From positions 1-64,000 of the forward strand of contig JAUNSJ010000018.1 in NCBI GenBank assembly GCA_030539295.1: a stretch of 64,000 nucleotides of DNA, in the 5' to 3' direction. The notes beneath the pieces were generated by a model. That model ran no database searches and was not told where the DNA came from. It was given only the letters and a program-made list of their open reading frames with translations. Source of the DNA: Planctomycetia bacterium. Lineage in GTDB: Bacteria > Planctomycetota > Planctomycetia > Pirellulales > Thermoguttaceae. Numbering within the stretch: the stretch's first letter is position 1; the number at the start of each line of letters is the position of its first letter. Positions 8,722 to 17,773 of the stretch are shown here, one piece after another. Position numbers and translations under genes: made by a program.

Positions 8722-10005
8722 ATGGCAAACACGAAAAGTATCGTCTGTCTGGTAACCGATCGAATGAACCTGGCTCTTATGCGCCCTTATGGTTGCGCAG
8801 CCGGTGACCAAAGTGGCCTGGACCGCCTGGTCCTCGAATCGGTCCTCTTCGACCAGTATTATGCGTCCAGTAGCGATCTGTCTCTGCTTTATGAATCGTT
8901 CTGGCGAGGCCGTCAGCCGGGCGAACCTGCCGCAGACCCTGTGCCGCCCAGTTTACCGCGGCGTATGGCCGCGCTGGGCCTGAAGTCGGTACTGTTGACC
9001 GATGAGCCGCTTATTGCAAAAAGTGCAATGGGTCAGGAATTCGACGCCGTTGCTCTGCTTACGATTCCTTCCGAGGCCGAACCGGCGGAAACGCTGGAAG
9101 CGACCCACCTGTACAATTGTTTTGAAACCGCGGCGCAGATTCTGCACGAAGAAGAGGATCCAATTTTTCTTTGGTGCCATTTTAAAGGTTTTGGCGGACC
9201 TTGGGACTATCCGTTGACCTTGCGTAACGAGCAGAGGCAGGATGAGGACGATCCCCTGCCCTATCCGGGCGTGACGGCGCCATTCTACCCGGAATCGCAG
9301 ACGCTGCCTGCGGGCCGCGGCGCGCGTCGACGTTACGAATTCGAGTCGCCTGAGTTTGCGGATAATGTTCTGGCCGTTTCCGAAGCCATGCAGGCTGGTA
9401 TGACCGTATGGGACAGTTCTCTGGAAGGATTTTGCGATTTTTTAAAAGAAGAGGGACGCCTGGATACGACACTTCTGGTCGTTGCCGGTGCACGCGGCTT
9501 TCCGCTGGGCGAGCATGGTCGAACTGGTTGCCCGAACGAATCGCAGACGGACGAGAATATTCCGCCGGTCCTGTTCTATAACGAAGACTATCACATGCCG
9601 CTTATGTTTCGATTTCCCCATGCGCGGTTCGCCGCGGCGCGTACTGATGCCTTGACCTCCTCTGGTGACCTGTACGCGACTCTTCTCGATTATATTGTGC
9701 GGGACGATTTCGCGACACATGAAGGAGAATCACCCCTGCCCCGCTCTCCCGTCGCCACGACAAGTTCTTCTCTGCTCCCATTGGTTTCTGAAGAGGTGGA
9801 GCAGATACACGACCGACTTGAACTTCGGGCTGGCCCGGCCTCCGATACGCGGCGAGCTTTTGTCATGCCGGATTCCCTGCTCATTGTGCGTCCCGAATCG
9901 CCCCCCGAATTCTTTATCCTGCCCGACGACCGCTTTAACGTTAACGACGTCGCCGACCGCTGCCGCGACGAAGTCGAGAGCCTGCTCAAGTCTATTGAAA
10001 AATAA
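8722..10005 (+). CDS. Degenerate sulfatase/alkaline-phosphatase-superfamily protein
   Basis: The 427 residues follow the sulfatase layout. An N-terminal IVCLVTDRMN strand is followed by SSSDLSLLYESFWRGR where the C/S-x-P-S-R formylglycine motif should be. Later comes LDTTLLVVAGARGFPLGEHGR where the metal site SDHGxxxGEHG is expected. The nucleophile Cys/Ser-Pro and the Asp-His metal ligands are replaced, so it is probably not an active sulfatase. No signal peptide is visible, so it may be cytoplasmic. It is the last gene of the trpB-paaK-pyrB group, with AAAGGA before its ATG. A binding or regulatory role is possible; the function is unknown. Confidence 0.7.
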   Translation: MANTKSIVCLVTDRMNLALMRPYGCAAGDQSGLDRLVLESVLFDQYYASSSDLSLLYESFWRGRQPGEPAADPVPPSLPRRMAALGLKSVLLTDEPLIAKSAMGQEFDAVALLTIPSEAEPAETLEATHLYNCFETAAQILHEEEDPIFLWCHFKGFGGPWDYPLTLRNEQRQDEDDPLPYPGVTAPFYPESQTLPAGRGARRRYEFESPEFADNVLAVSEAMQAGMTVWDSSLEGFCDFLKEEGRLDTTLLVVAGARGFPLGEHGRTGCPNESQTDENIPPVLFYNEDYHMPLMFRFPHARFAAARTDALTSSGDLYATLLDYIVRDDFATHEGESPLPRSPVATTSSSLLPLVSEEVEQIHDRLELRAGPASDTRRAFVMPDSLLIVRPESPPEFFILPDDRFNVNDVADRCRDEVESLLKSIEK

Positions 10006-10056
10006 TGGCAATTGAGTTGTGCCACAGGTGCCGCGGTCCGCATTGTAAATCGGCTA

Positions 10057-10938
10057 TTACAGTTTTTTATTGTCCGCTGCCCGTCGATACTGAGAAGGGG
10101 TCGTACCGTATTGTTTACGGAAGTGTAAACTAAACTCGGACGCGTCGGAACATGCCACCATTTTCCTGATCCGATACACTGGCAGGTTTGTTTCCAAAAG
10201 AAGTTTTGCCGCGTGCTTCATGCGACTTGTCCGCAAATATTTTGTAAAGGTCGTATGTAGCTGTTCCCGAAAAAGACGACGAATATGCCCGGCGCTCAGT
10301 TCAACAACCTCTGTAATAAGAGTGTCAATGGTAATATTTTCGTCGATATGAAAATCAATATAGGCAAGGATTCGGTCGAGGTCATTTTCCATATAAATTT
10401 TACTTTCAGATTTCAAGAGAGCATTAATGCGTTTCCATACGGGCATAGTGTGTCGTTCGGCGGCTTCCTGGGCGATGTCCGGCTTGCCTTGACAGATTGC
10501 GTCAACGAGATAACGGTGTGCTTCGAGGAGCATTTCTATATCGGGCCAGAACTCAAAGACGGTCAGCTTGCGGAACCAGTCAATAGAGGAATAAACGGCC
10601 TCCCAGGCGGGAAGAACGCCGGGAATGTTCGACAGGAGAAGAATTTCACGATGAATGGACTCATCCGCGCGATGGAAAACGTTTGAGTCCGGATGTTTGA
10701 TTGCTGCTGCCATGTGCGAATAGGCGTCGAGAAGTCGAGATTTATCGGCATCGTTGCGTACGCGATTGGCCGCGACGCGACTGGCAAAACCTTCAATGAG
10801 GCATCGCAATTCCATACTTCTGCGATAGGAATCGAGGTCTTCTTTACTCAATTCAAAAGTGTGCTTCTTTTTATTAAACACATTTTGTGAATTCAAACAC
10901 AATTGTGCACGCAATGGTTTCGACATTCTTCTCATCAT
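10057..10938 (-). CDS. FCD-domain / AraC-HTH fusion transcriptional regulator
   Basis: The 293 residues begin with a short leader and then an FCD ligand-binding domain (about residues 35-165). It shows the hallmark metal-type residues in RSMELRCLIEGFASRVAA, a D-x3-H in RADESIHREIL and a late ERHTMPVW. A C-terminal AraC/XylS pair of helix-turn-helix units follows (about 185-290), ending in ASEFSLHFRKQYGTTPSQYRR. FCD domains normally follow an N-terminal GntR winged helix. That helix is absent here and DNA binding appears to be supplied by AraC helices instead. The gene starts 11 bp after the BNR gene on the same strand, so it probably senses a product of that enzyme. Confidence 0.8.
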   Translation of the reverse strand: MMRRMSKPLRAQLCLNSQNVFNKKKHTFELSKEDLDSYRRSMELRCLIEGFASRVAANRVRNDADKSRLLDAYSHMAAAIKHPDSNVFHRADESIHREILLLSNIPGVLPAWEAVYSSIDWFRKLTVFEFWPDIEMLLEAHRYLVDAICQGKPDIAQEAAERHTMPVWKRINALLKSESKIYMENDLDRILAYIDFHIDENITIDTLITEVVELSAGHIRRLFREQLHTTFTKYLRTSRMKHAAKLLLETNLPVYRIRKMVACSDASEFSLHFRKQYGTTPSQYRRAADNKKL

Positions 10939-10949
10939 GAAATTACAGG

Positions 10950-12128
10950 CTAATTAATTGTCAGGGCGGATATGGGAATAACGGCCAGTTCCACATGATT
11001 TCGGTTATAACCGTTTCCTTTTGGATCCCCCACCGAATAAATAACAAACAGGTTTCCATCGTATTCAACGGAACTCGGATAGGCAAAACTTATAGCGTCG
11101 AAAGCATTATCCGGCGTTGGATCGGCGATATTTCTTATTTTCCATACTTTGCATAAGGTTGTTTCACCGGGGCGGCCCACAGCAATCGTCAGTGATGAAC
11201 GATTGTGATTGCCCGCAGCCGTGTAGCCGACCAGATACCGCTGTCCTGTCGAGAGCGTTCCCGCGTCCGGCTTGCACCCGTTCATGGCTAAATCACTGTC
11301 GGTCGAGCAGGTCCACGTTTCCCCATAGTCACTCGATTGCGTCACAGCCGCTCTTAAATATTCACGGCCAGGCTGATGATCGTTACGCAGAAGAACCGTA
11401 ATTTTATCGTCATTGTCGTCGAACCAGAGCGTACCTTCGGAAAAACACTTACCTGGCGCGTTCACTTTTTGTGTTTTCCAATGGAGTAAGTCGCTGCCGT
11501 TGGAAATGGCAACAGTACCGTTGATCCAATCTTTATCCATGCCTGCTGTAATGTAGTTTCCATTGGGAAGTCGAACGGGAGTTCGATAGGGCCATATATC
11601 GTTTGCCACATTTCCCATGTTCTTCCACGTTCCCGTTGTCTCATCAAGCTGGAAGGCTTCCATAACCAGACCGGGAAAACTTTTCCCTTCTGCCTTGTCA
11701 TGAGAAAAGAATTTTGAATGAAATGCCCATAACTTGTCTTCGGCAACCAAAAAGACACCGTGACTTCTGCCACATTCAGAGTCGTTTGGCTCAAGCACGA
11801 CCGGTTCCTCCCAATGACGCCAGTCGCCTTGACTCTTAATCATAATAATTTTTTCCCCGACGGTATTTTCGGATCCGGGATTGACTCCCACGGACGCATA
11901 AAAATCACCTTTATACCGAACAATTGCCGGACCGTGTTGCCAGGTCCAGCTGTCAATTTCAGGTTGGCGCGTTTTCACTTTAATGAATTCAATGCCCTTT
12001 ATCGTTTCCATCTTGTCCTGGGTTGGGTACTCTTTTCCGCTCCACAAAGAAACTGGTGAGTCGGCATGGACTGTGGTCGCAAGTTGCACCATGAACCCAA
12101 AGATAATCAGCACAATATACTTTTTCAT
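10950..12128 (-). CDS. Secreted BNR (sialidase-like) protein, third copy
   Basis: The start chosen is the ATG at 12128. It gives a clean Sec signal (MKKYIVLIIFGFMVQLATTVHA) and has GGGAG seven bases upstream; the frame is open further upstream without a ribosome site. The 392-residue protein has one good Asp box (SSDYGETW) and propeller-like repeats, with weaker matches than the pair at 226-2678. It is probably a glycan-directed hydrolase of the sialidase superfamily, with unknown substrate. It lies between a small lipoprotein gene and the FCD-AraC regulator, in the same order as the cassette at 1-4521. Confidence 0.8.
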   Translation of the reverse strand: MKKYIVLIIFGFMVQLATTVHADSPVSLWSGKEYPTQDKMETIKGIEFIKVKTRQPEIDSWTWQHGPAIVRYKGDFYASVGVNPGSENTVGEKIIMIKSQGDWRHWEEPVVLEPNDSECGRSHGVFLVAEDKLWAFHSKFFSHDKAEGKSFPGLVMEAFQLDETTGTWKNMGNVANDIWPYRTPVRLPNGNYITAGMDKDWINGTVAISNGSDLLHWKTQKVNAPGKCFSEGTLWFDDNDDKITVLLRNDHQPGREYLRAAVTQSSDYGETWTCSTDSDLAMNGCKPDAGTLSTGQRYLVGYTAAGNHNRSSLTIAVGRPGETTLCKVWKIRNIADPTPDNAFDAISFAYPSSVEYDGNLFVIYSVGDPKGNGYNRNHVELAVIPISALTIN

Positions 12129-12165
12129 ACATTTTCTCCCTTTTGCGAATTTATGAATCTTCGTG

Positions 12166-12606
12166 TTAAAGTGAAATTTTATTAAACTTAATGTATTCTC
12201 CATTTTCTTGCGGAATGGCGATATCAAAACCCCCTCCTTCATGGGGAATATCGACATGAATAACATAGGGGTCAAAGAGTGAAGTATCTGTATCGATGTC
12301 TTCCGGAGTGGTCCCATCGGTCGCGTAAACAGTAACGACGTAAGGGCCGCCGAAAACGCCTCGTTTTGCGTTCGTTTTATATCGGCCATTCTCTATTACT
12401 GCTGATGTTCCTGTCCCCTCGTTCCCCTTGTCGCTGTCGGGAACAAACTGAATCGCGCCTCCCGGGACAGCCTTACCTTCGAATGTTATGCGTCCTTCCA
12501 GGGGAACATCACCCAGTCCGCGCCCACACCCCAGGAGAACTATACCGCCAAGCAGCAGACAGCATACAACGAGGACATACCCGAATAAATCATTTTGTAA
12601 TTTCAT
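12166..12606 (-). CDS. Small lipoprotein, second copy of cassette partner
   Basis: The start at 12606 places a lipoprotein signal at the N-terminus (hydrophobic run ending in VLLGCGRG); the frame is open upstream to 12663 but that would bury the signal. The mature part of about 110 residues has the same short beta-sandwich layout as its counterparts (PLEGRITFEGKAVPGGAIQFVP, then GRYKTN and GPYVVTVYA). Function is unknown. It sits 31 bp after the DUF1559 gene and 37 bp before the BNR gene, the same neighbours as the lipoprotein at 2714-3178. Confidence 0.78.
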   Translation of the reverse strand: MKLQNDLFGYVLVVCCLLLGGIVLLGCGRGLGDVPLEGRITFEGKAVPGGAIQFVPDSDKGNEGTGTSAVIENGRYKTNAKRGVFGGPYVVTVYATDGTTPEDIDTDTSLFDPYVIHVDIPHEGGGFDIAIPQENGEYIKFNKISL

Positions 12607-12637
12607 AAATCTTGTCTTTCTTATTTTTAAGAATATG

Positions 12638-13681
12638 TTACTGGGTAACAACATTGCCATCATTTATTATTGCCAACGAGCGGTAAGCCTTCATTGTAAT
12701 GGTTTCCGAAATAAACGAAACAGACCCGTCCGCATATCCGAAGTGGCAACCGCCCGGATGATACGAGCCGAAACAGCGAGTTGGTGTTCCAAGCCATTGG
12801 CCGTTCGTTGCAGCCCCGCTGGCGTCCTGCCAAATATCCGTAGACGTGTAATCAACTACAGGATTATTAATAGGATCGACGGCCGCGGACCACGTGATGG
12901 GGTGTGGCCCCGTGCGTCGGTAAGAAGCAGCCCACGTAAAATAACCTTTATTCACGTGAATATTATTTTGCCGATAAAGCCACCATCGTCCTTCCCCTAT
13001 CATCCATGTATTCGAAGTTCCGTCCGTTATCGATTCCGTGCCGCGCCAGACATTACCCCAAAAAACACCGTTATTAAAAGTTAATCTTTTGTTCGGATTG
13101 CTTCCGCTGACATCACACGCCTCCGCGACATCCCCTCCTCCGTTAACAGCAAAATAATTCAGACCGGGTTCCTCGATTTGACTCGCCGGGTCGCTCGGGC
13201 ATCGCAACTCCTTCAAAACAGTATCCTGATAAGGAGCGTTTTCCGGCGCATGCGGATTATCATCACTGTCGCCAAGTATAGCGACGAAGACCTTGTCCAT
13301 CCGGAAATTCGAGTACAAAGATTCCTGCTCCATAAAAGGAAGCATGCTCACTGCCCAAGGGCAACGCTGACGCAGCACACTGTTTCCGGGCAAACCCAAA
13401 GTTTTATCGAGCACTGCACCCGCCGGAAATGTATTATGCGCATCGTGGTAGTTGTGCATAGCCAAACCGATCTGTTTGATTTGATTGCTACATTGCATTC
13501 GGCGAGCCGCCTCCCGCGCCGCCTGGACTGCCGGCAACAGCAGGGCGATCAAAATTCCAATAATCGCAATTACTACCAAAAGCTCTACAAGTGTAAAAGC
13601 GAAAACCTTTTCTAAAGCGGTCAAATCCCCACCGCGTACTGTCAAATTAATACGTTTTCCCAGTCGTTCGATTTTCGTCAT
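12638..13681 (-). CDS. DUF1559 pseudopilin-like protein, second copy
   Basis: The 347-residue protein has a leader of about 28 residues, then [20 protein letters not shown] and the [26 protein letters not shown] block. Its C-terminal half carries CHFGYADGSVSFIS. The N-terminal part resembles a type II secretion/type IV pilin signal cut by a prepilin peptidase. The mature protein would be membrane-anchored and may form filaments or surface assemblies, but the role of DUF1559 is not established. The start at 13681 is preferred to the ATG at 13687 because GGGAG is seven bases away from it and only one from the other. It heads the second cassette. Confidence 0.9.
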   Translation of the reverse strand: MTKIERLGKRINLTVRGGDLTALEKVFAFTLVELLVVIAIIGILIALLLPAVQAAREAARRMQCSNQIKQIGLAMHNYHDAHNTFPAGAVLDKTLGLPGNSVLRQRCPWAVSMLPFMEQESLYSNFRMDKVFVAILGDSDDNPHAPENAPYQDTVLKELRCPSDPASQIEEPGLNYFAVNGGGDVAEACDVSGSNPNKRLTFNNGVFWGNVWRGTESITDGTSNTWMIGEGRWWLYRQNNIHVNKGYFTWAASYRRTGPHPITWSAAVDPINNPVVDYTSTDIWQDASGAATNGQWLGTPTRCFGSYHPGGCHFGYADGSVSFISETITMKAYRSLAIINDGNVVTQ

Positions 13682-13747
13682 AGCCATTCTCCCTTTTCAA
13701 AAGTATTTCATGCCGCACGGTGACGTCCACCTGCTTCATACAAAAAT

Positions 13748-13776
13748 ATCTTAGCAGACAATTTCTATTTTTACAA
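13748..13776 (-). promoter_or_regulatory. Predicted promoter of the second DUF1559 cassette
   Basis: On the minus strand TTGTAA (13771-13776), a 17-bp spacer and TAAGAT (13748-13753) lie about 70 bp upstream of the DUF1559 ATG. They are in an AT-rich stretch (13750-13900) with no coding signal. The match is moderate. Confidence 0.4.
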
Positions 13777-13930
13777 CTATAATTTCAGAAAATGATTTTA
13801 AATATTCGAAAAATTATAGAAAATGTTCGTGTAAGAATATTGTACTGCGTAAATGTATTTTTATGTAAATTGACAGGATTTTCGCAACTTTGCAGAGCCT
13901 CATAGCGACGCGTCAATCAAGGTCGTCTCA

Positions 13931-16900
13931 TTATTTCTGTCGCAGTTCCTCAATAACGCGGTCAATTCGCACGGCGGAAACCTTAAAGGCGGTTCCTAAT
14001 TTTTGCGCGAAGAGCGAAACGCGGTATTCTTCGAGCATCCAGCGCAGGTCTTCCAGTTGCGGTTCGTTCAGTCCGGCCCCGGTCAAGCGGGTGTAAAGTT
14101 CCTCATACAGAGTCCAGTATTCATTTAACTGCCGGGAGAATTCCGCGTCTTGACGACCGCCTCCGGATGTGTAGCGATCAAAACGGACGACGACCGCTTT
14201 TAAATATCTTGGAAATTCGCGTAAACGCTGCCAAGGCGTGGTCAGATAGAACCACGGGGTGAACAGATGTTGCAGTGCGGATCTCGCGTCGCTTACAGCA
14301 AGCGCCGCAGGACCATGCTGCTGCTTTTCCAGCACGAGACGTGTTGCGTGCCAGGCTTCCAGAAAAGAGGGCAGCCAAATCGCAAGTTCCTGAACCGCAG
14401 GGCCAATATGCTCCTTGCCACGCCGCATGAGATGGTTAAACTCGCCTTCATTACGAGCGGTGGCAAGGTCGTCGGGGTCGACAGCGCGACGGGCTATCAG
14501 GTCAATAGCTGCATTTAAAAAATCGAAATTTGGCAGTCCGGTCGTCAGTACACTCATACGGTCACCGCCAGGCAGCCATTTTGCCTGTGTTTTTAGAAGT
14601 GTGCGATTCTCCATGGCAAAGAGTCGAATTAATGCCAGTCGCGTTTGGAACGATGCCTCATGTGCCGAGTCGAAAAGACGTAAACAAACAGATTCTGATT
14701 TATTTATTTGTGAATGCCCTTTCTTATTTTGTGTATTTTGAGAATCCGCAAGTTCAGTGTCAGGCAGAAACCGTGGGTCGATCAGTCCGGGCCAGGCGGT
14801 GAGTGAACTGGTGCCCCGGGTAAGTCGAATCTCTTCGGGCAGCCCGCCGAAATCCCAACGCGTTATGCCATTACGATGCCATTTCGGGTCCTGTAATGCC
14901 GTTACGGCTTGTTTGGATGAAACGCCACAGGTTGCGCGTATCTCTGTTAAGTCACGGCTTTGAGCCAGAATTTTTCCCTTCGAGTCAATAACACGGATAT
15001 TCATAACAAGCTCTTGTGGTATACGTGTCTGGTCAAAATCATCGGGAACCACCCGCTTGCCGGCAATTGTACTAACAATTCGCGCCAAGGCCTGAAAAAA
15101 GTTCCCCTGGCCAAATTCAATCTTTTGCAAAATATTTTTGGCCGTATCCGGAACAGGGACAAGTTCGCGCCGTATTTCTTTCGGTAACGACTTTAAAGCT
15201 GCAATAATCTTCTGCTCCAGCAGACCCGGAACCAGCCAGCCAATCTGCTGATTGTCAATTTGCCCCACCCCTTCCGGCTGAGTCACAAGACTAACTCCGT
15301 CGTCGCTTTCGCCAGGCTCGTAGCGATAATCCAACTCAAGCGACGCACCGGAAATTGTTTCGATCGCATCAGGAAAATGTTCCGGCAAACTTTCGTCGAC
15401 TTTGTGCAGGCACACGTCATCCAGGGAGAGCAACAATTTGTCTTTTTCTTTGCCTGGCAGAGAACGATACCATTTTACAAGCGAAACGGAATCGTAAACG
15501 AACTCGGGTAGACGACGCTCGTAGAAATCATAAATTCGGTCCTGTTCTGCAACGAGTTGCGCTACGCGCAGTTTTGCCTGGAGTTTTTCCGCAGCAAGAC
15601 GAGTCGCTGTATTTTTTAGATAGAAGTCCAAACGGCACTCGAAATCCTCCTCGACCAGAGCATGTTGTATGAAGAGTTCGCGAGCGCGTGCGGAATCGAT
15701 GGGACCATAGTTTACGCGGCGCTTCGGCACAATGGTCAGCCCATAAAGCGTGACTCGTTCCCAGGCGTGAACGCAACCGGTCTCACGCAACCAGTGTGGG
15801 TCTGAATACGTTTTTTTTAACAGATGTCCGGCCAGCGGTTCTATCCAGTCCGGATTGATTTTACCTACGGTGCGCAGATAGCGTTTACTTGTCTCGACCC
15901 GTTCAGCGGCAACAACCCAGGGATACTTCTTTTTGAACAGGCCACTGCCAGGCCAGATAAAAAACTTGCCGCCTCCGGTAACCTGATACTCCGGCGAGTC
16001 GGTTTTTTTGGAGACGGCGTAAAGCAGTCCGGTTAAAATCGATCGCGTAATCGCTTCGGAATCATCGCGTCGGGCGTGTAGTTTCAAGCCAGCCTTGCGG
16101 ACAATCTGTTGTAATTGTATGAACAGGTCGGACCATTCACGCATACGATTCCAGGAAAGAAAATTTGTCTTGCACGCTTTCCGCAACTGCGACAGACTCA
16201 GCTCTTCTTTTAACCGCTGCCAAAAATCCCATAATTTTAAATACGAGAGAAAATCAGACGTCTCGTCAATAAAGGGAGCATGGGCAGTATCGGCCTTTTC
16301 CTGCGCCTCGTGTGGTCGCTCGCGCGGGTCCTGTAATTCGAGTGCGGATGCGATAATGAGCACTTCGCGTAAGACGTTTTCATCATCGGCAGCCAGAATC
16401 ATGCGGCCTATTCGCGGGTCGACCGGAAGCCGACTCAACCGATGTCCAAGAGGAGTCAGTTTATGTTCCTCGTCGATAGCTCCAAGTTCGAACAAAGTTT
16501 TGTAACCATCGTCTATTGCCGCGTGCGAAGGCGGGTCGATAAAAGGAAAATGTTCCACGTCGCCCAGTCGCATGACCTTCGTTTGCAGAATTACGGACGC
16601 GAGATTCGTTCGGCGAATTTCCGGAACTGTGTACGCGTCACGTGATGTAAAATCCTGCTGACTGTACAGCCGAATACAGATACCAGGACCAAGTCGTCCA
16701 CAGCGTCCTGCACGCTGGTTGGCACTGGCTTGTGAAATAGCTTCAATGGGCAAACGCTGCGTCTTACTCCGCGAGGAATAGCGACTTATGCGCGCCGTTC
16801 CGGAGTCAATAACATAACGAATACCCGGCACGGTAAGCGACGATTCAGCGACATTCGTAGCAATAACAATTTTGCGCCAGGAGTCCGGCTGAAAAATCTT

Positions 16901-17773
16901 TTGCTGACTTTCGCCTGGCAGACGGGAGTAGAGAGGGAGGACTTTTGTCTTGTGCGCATGGTCGTCGCGCGGAATGTTGTGCGATTTGAGTAGTTTGGCC
17001 GTTTCGAAAATATCACGCTCGGTCGGCATAAAAATGAGAATATCACCACGGTCACGCTTAGCGAGAGTATTAACGGCGTCGAGCAGGGCACGCTCATGCG
17101 GTTCCAGATCAGGCCCGGAAAGATTTTCATCTTCTTCCTGATAGTCTTCTATACTGCGATAAAGAATATCGACCGGCCATGTGCGTCCGGAGACTTCGAC
17201 GACCGGGGCTGGCTTGCCTGCGGTTCCGAAATGGTCCGCGAATCGTTTCGCGTCGATTGTGGCCGAGGTTATAATAACTTTTAAATCGCGACGTCGCGGT
17301 AGAAGTCGTTTGAGCATACCGAGCAGAAAATCTATATTGAGCGAACGCTCGTGTGCTTCATCGATAATGAGTGTGTCGTATTGTTTAAAGAGCGGGTCCT
17401 GCCGCGATTCCGCGAGTAAAATACCATCGGTCATGAGCTTGACAAAAGTATCGTCTGACGTCTCATCCGTAAACCGAATCTTATAGCCAACTCCGTGCCC
17501 GAGCGACGTACCCAGTTCATCGGCGATTCGTTTGGCGATACTGCGAGCGGCGATGCGTCGCGGCTGCGTATGGCCTATCATCCCGTGCGTTCCCCGGCCC
17601 AGCTCAAGACATATTTTTGGTAATTGCGTCGACTTTCCACTCCCGGTCTCGCCACAGACGATAACGACCTGATTCTCGCGGATAAGCTTCGCGATTTCTT
17701 CACGCGACTGGCAGATGGGCAGTTCCTCGTCCCACGTGATAGTAAATGAATGCTTGCGTATTGGTTCAGTCAT
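13931..17773 (-). CDS. hrpA: DEAH-box ATP-dependent RNA helicase HrpA
   Basis: This 1280-residue cytoplasmic helicase is the usual length for HrpA. It shows Walker A GETGSGKST near residue 41, the box IIDEAHERS, a SAT motif and motif VI QRAGRCGRLGPG. The C-terminal DUF3418 region follows. The family acts on RNA and on stalled or collided ribosomes. The start is the ATG at 17773, which overlaps the TAA of the upstream flavoprotein gene by one base; the frame is open 18 codons further upstream. It is the last gene of a four-gene overlapping operon with rdgB, proA and the flavoprotein. A run of eight A at 15811-15818 sits inside the coding strand without disturbing the frame. Confidence 0.93.
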   Translation of the reverse strand: MTEPIRKHSFTITWDEELPICQSREEIAKLIRENQVVIVCGETGSGKSTQLPKICLELGRGTHGMIGHTQPRRIAARSIAKRIADELGTSLGHGVGYKIRFTDETSDDTFVKLMTDGILLAESRQDPLFKQYDTLIIDEAHERSLNIDFLLGMLKRLLPRRRDLKVIITSATIDAKRFADHFGTAGKPAPVVEVSGRTWPVDILYRSIEDYQEEDENLSGPDLEPHERALLDAVNTLAKRDRGDILIFMPTERDIFETAKLLKSHNIPRDDHAHKTKVLPLYSRLPGESQQKIFQPDSWRKIVIATNVAESSLTVPGIRYVIDSGTARISRYSSRSKTQRLPIEAISQASANQRAGRCGRLGPGICIRLYSQQDFTSRDAYTVPEIRRTNLASVILQTKVMRLGDVEHFPFIDPPSHAAIDDGYKTLFELGAIDEEHKLTPLGHRLSRLPVDPRIGRMILAADDENVLREVLIIASALELQDPRERPHEAQEKADTAHAPFIDETSDFLSYLKLWDFWQRLKEELSLSQLRKACKTNFLSWNRMREWSDLFIQLQQIVRKAGLKLHARRDDSEAITRSILTGLLYAVSKKTDSPEYQVTGGGKFFIWPGSGLFKKKYPWVVAAERVETSKRYLRTVGKINPDWIEPLAGHLLKKTYSDPHWLRETGCVHAWERVTLYGLTIVPKRRVNYGPIDSARARELFIQHALVEEDFECRLDFYLKNTATRLAAEKLQAKLRVAQLVAEQDRIYDFYERRLPEFVYDSVSLVKWYRSLPGKEKDKLLLSLDDVCLHKVDESLPEHFPDAIETISGASLELDYRYEPGESDDGVSLVTQPEGVGQIDNQQIGWLVPGLLEQKIIAALKSLPKEIRRELVPVPDTAKNILQKIEFGQGNFFQALARIVSTIAGKRVVPDDFDQTRIPQELVMNIRVIDSKGKILAQSRDLTEIRATCGVSSKQAVTALQDPKWHRNGITRWDFGGLPEEIRLTRGTSSLTAWPGLIDPRFLPDTELADSQNTQNKKGHSQINKSESVCLRLFDSAHEASFQTRLALIRLFAMENRTLLKTQAKWLPGGDRMSVLTTGLPNFDFLNAAIDLIARRAVDPDDLATARNEGEFNHLMRRGKEHIGPAVQELAIWLPSFLEAWHATRLVLEKQQHGPAALAVSDARSALQHLFTPWFYLTTPWQRLREFPRYLKAVVVRFDRYTSGGGRQDAEFSRQLNEYWTLYEELYTRLTGAGLNEPQLEDLRWMLEEYRVSLFAQKLGTAFKVSAVRIDRVIEELRQK

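Noticed and set aside
15811-15818. Run of eight A (coding strand) in hrpA as a phase-variation site
   Set aside because: The frame is intact on both sides and runs of eight A/T are common; a similar run at 49085-49092 is also in frame.
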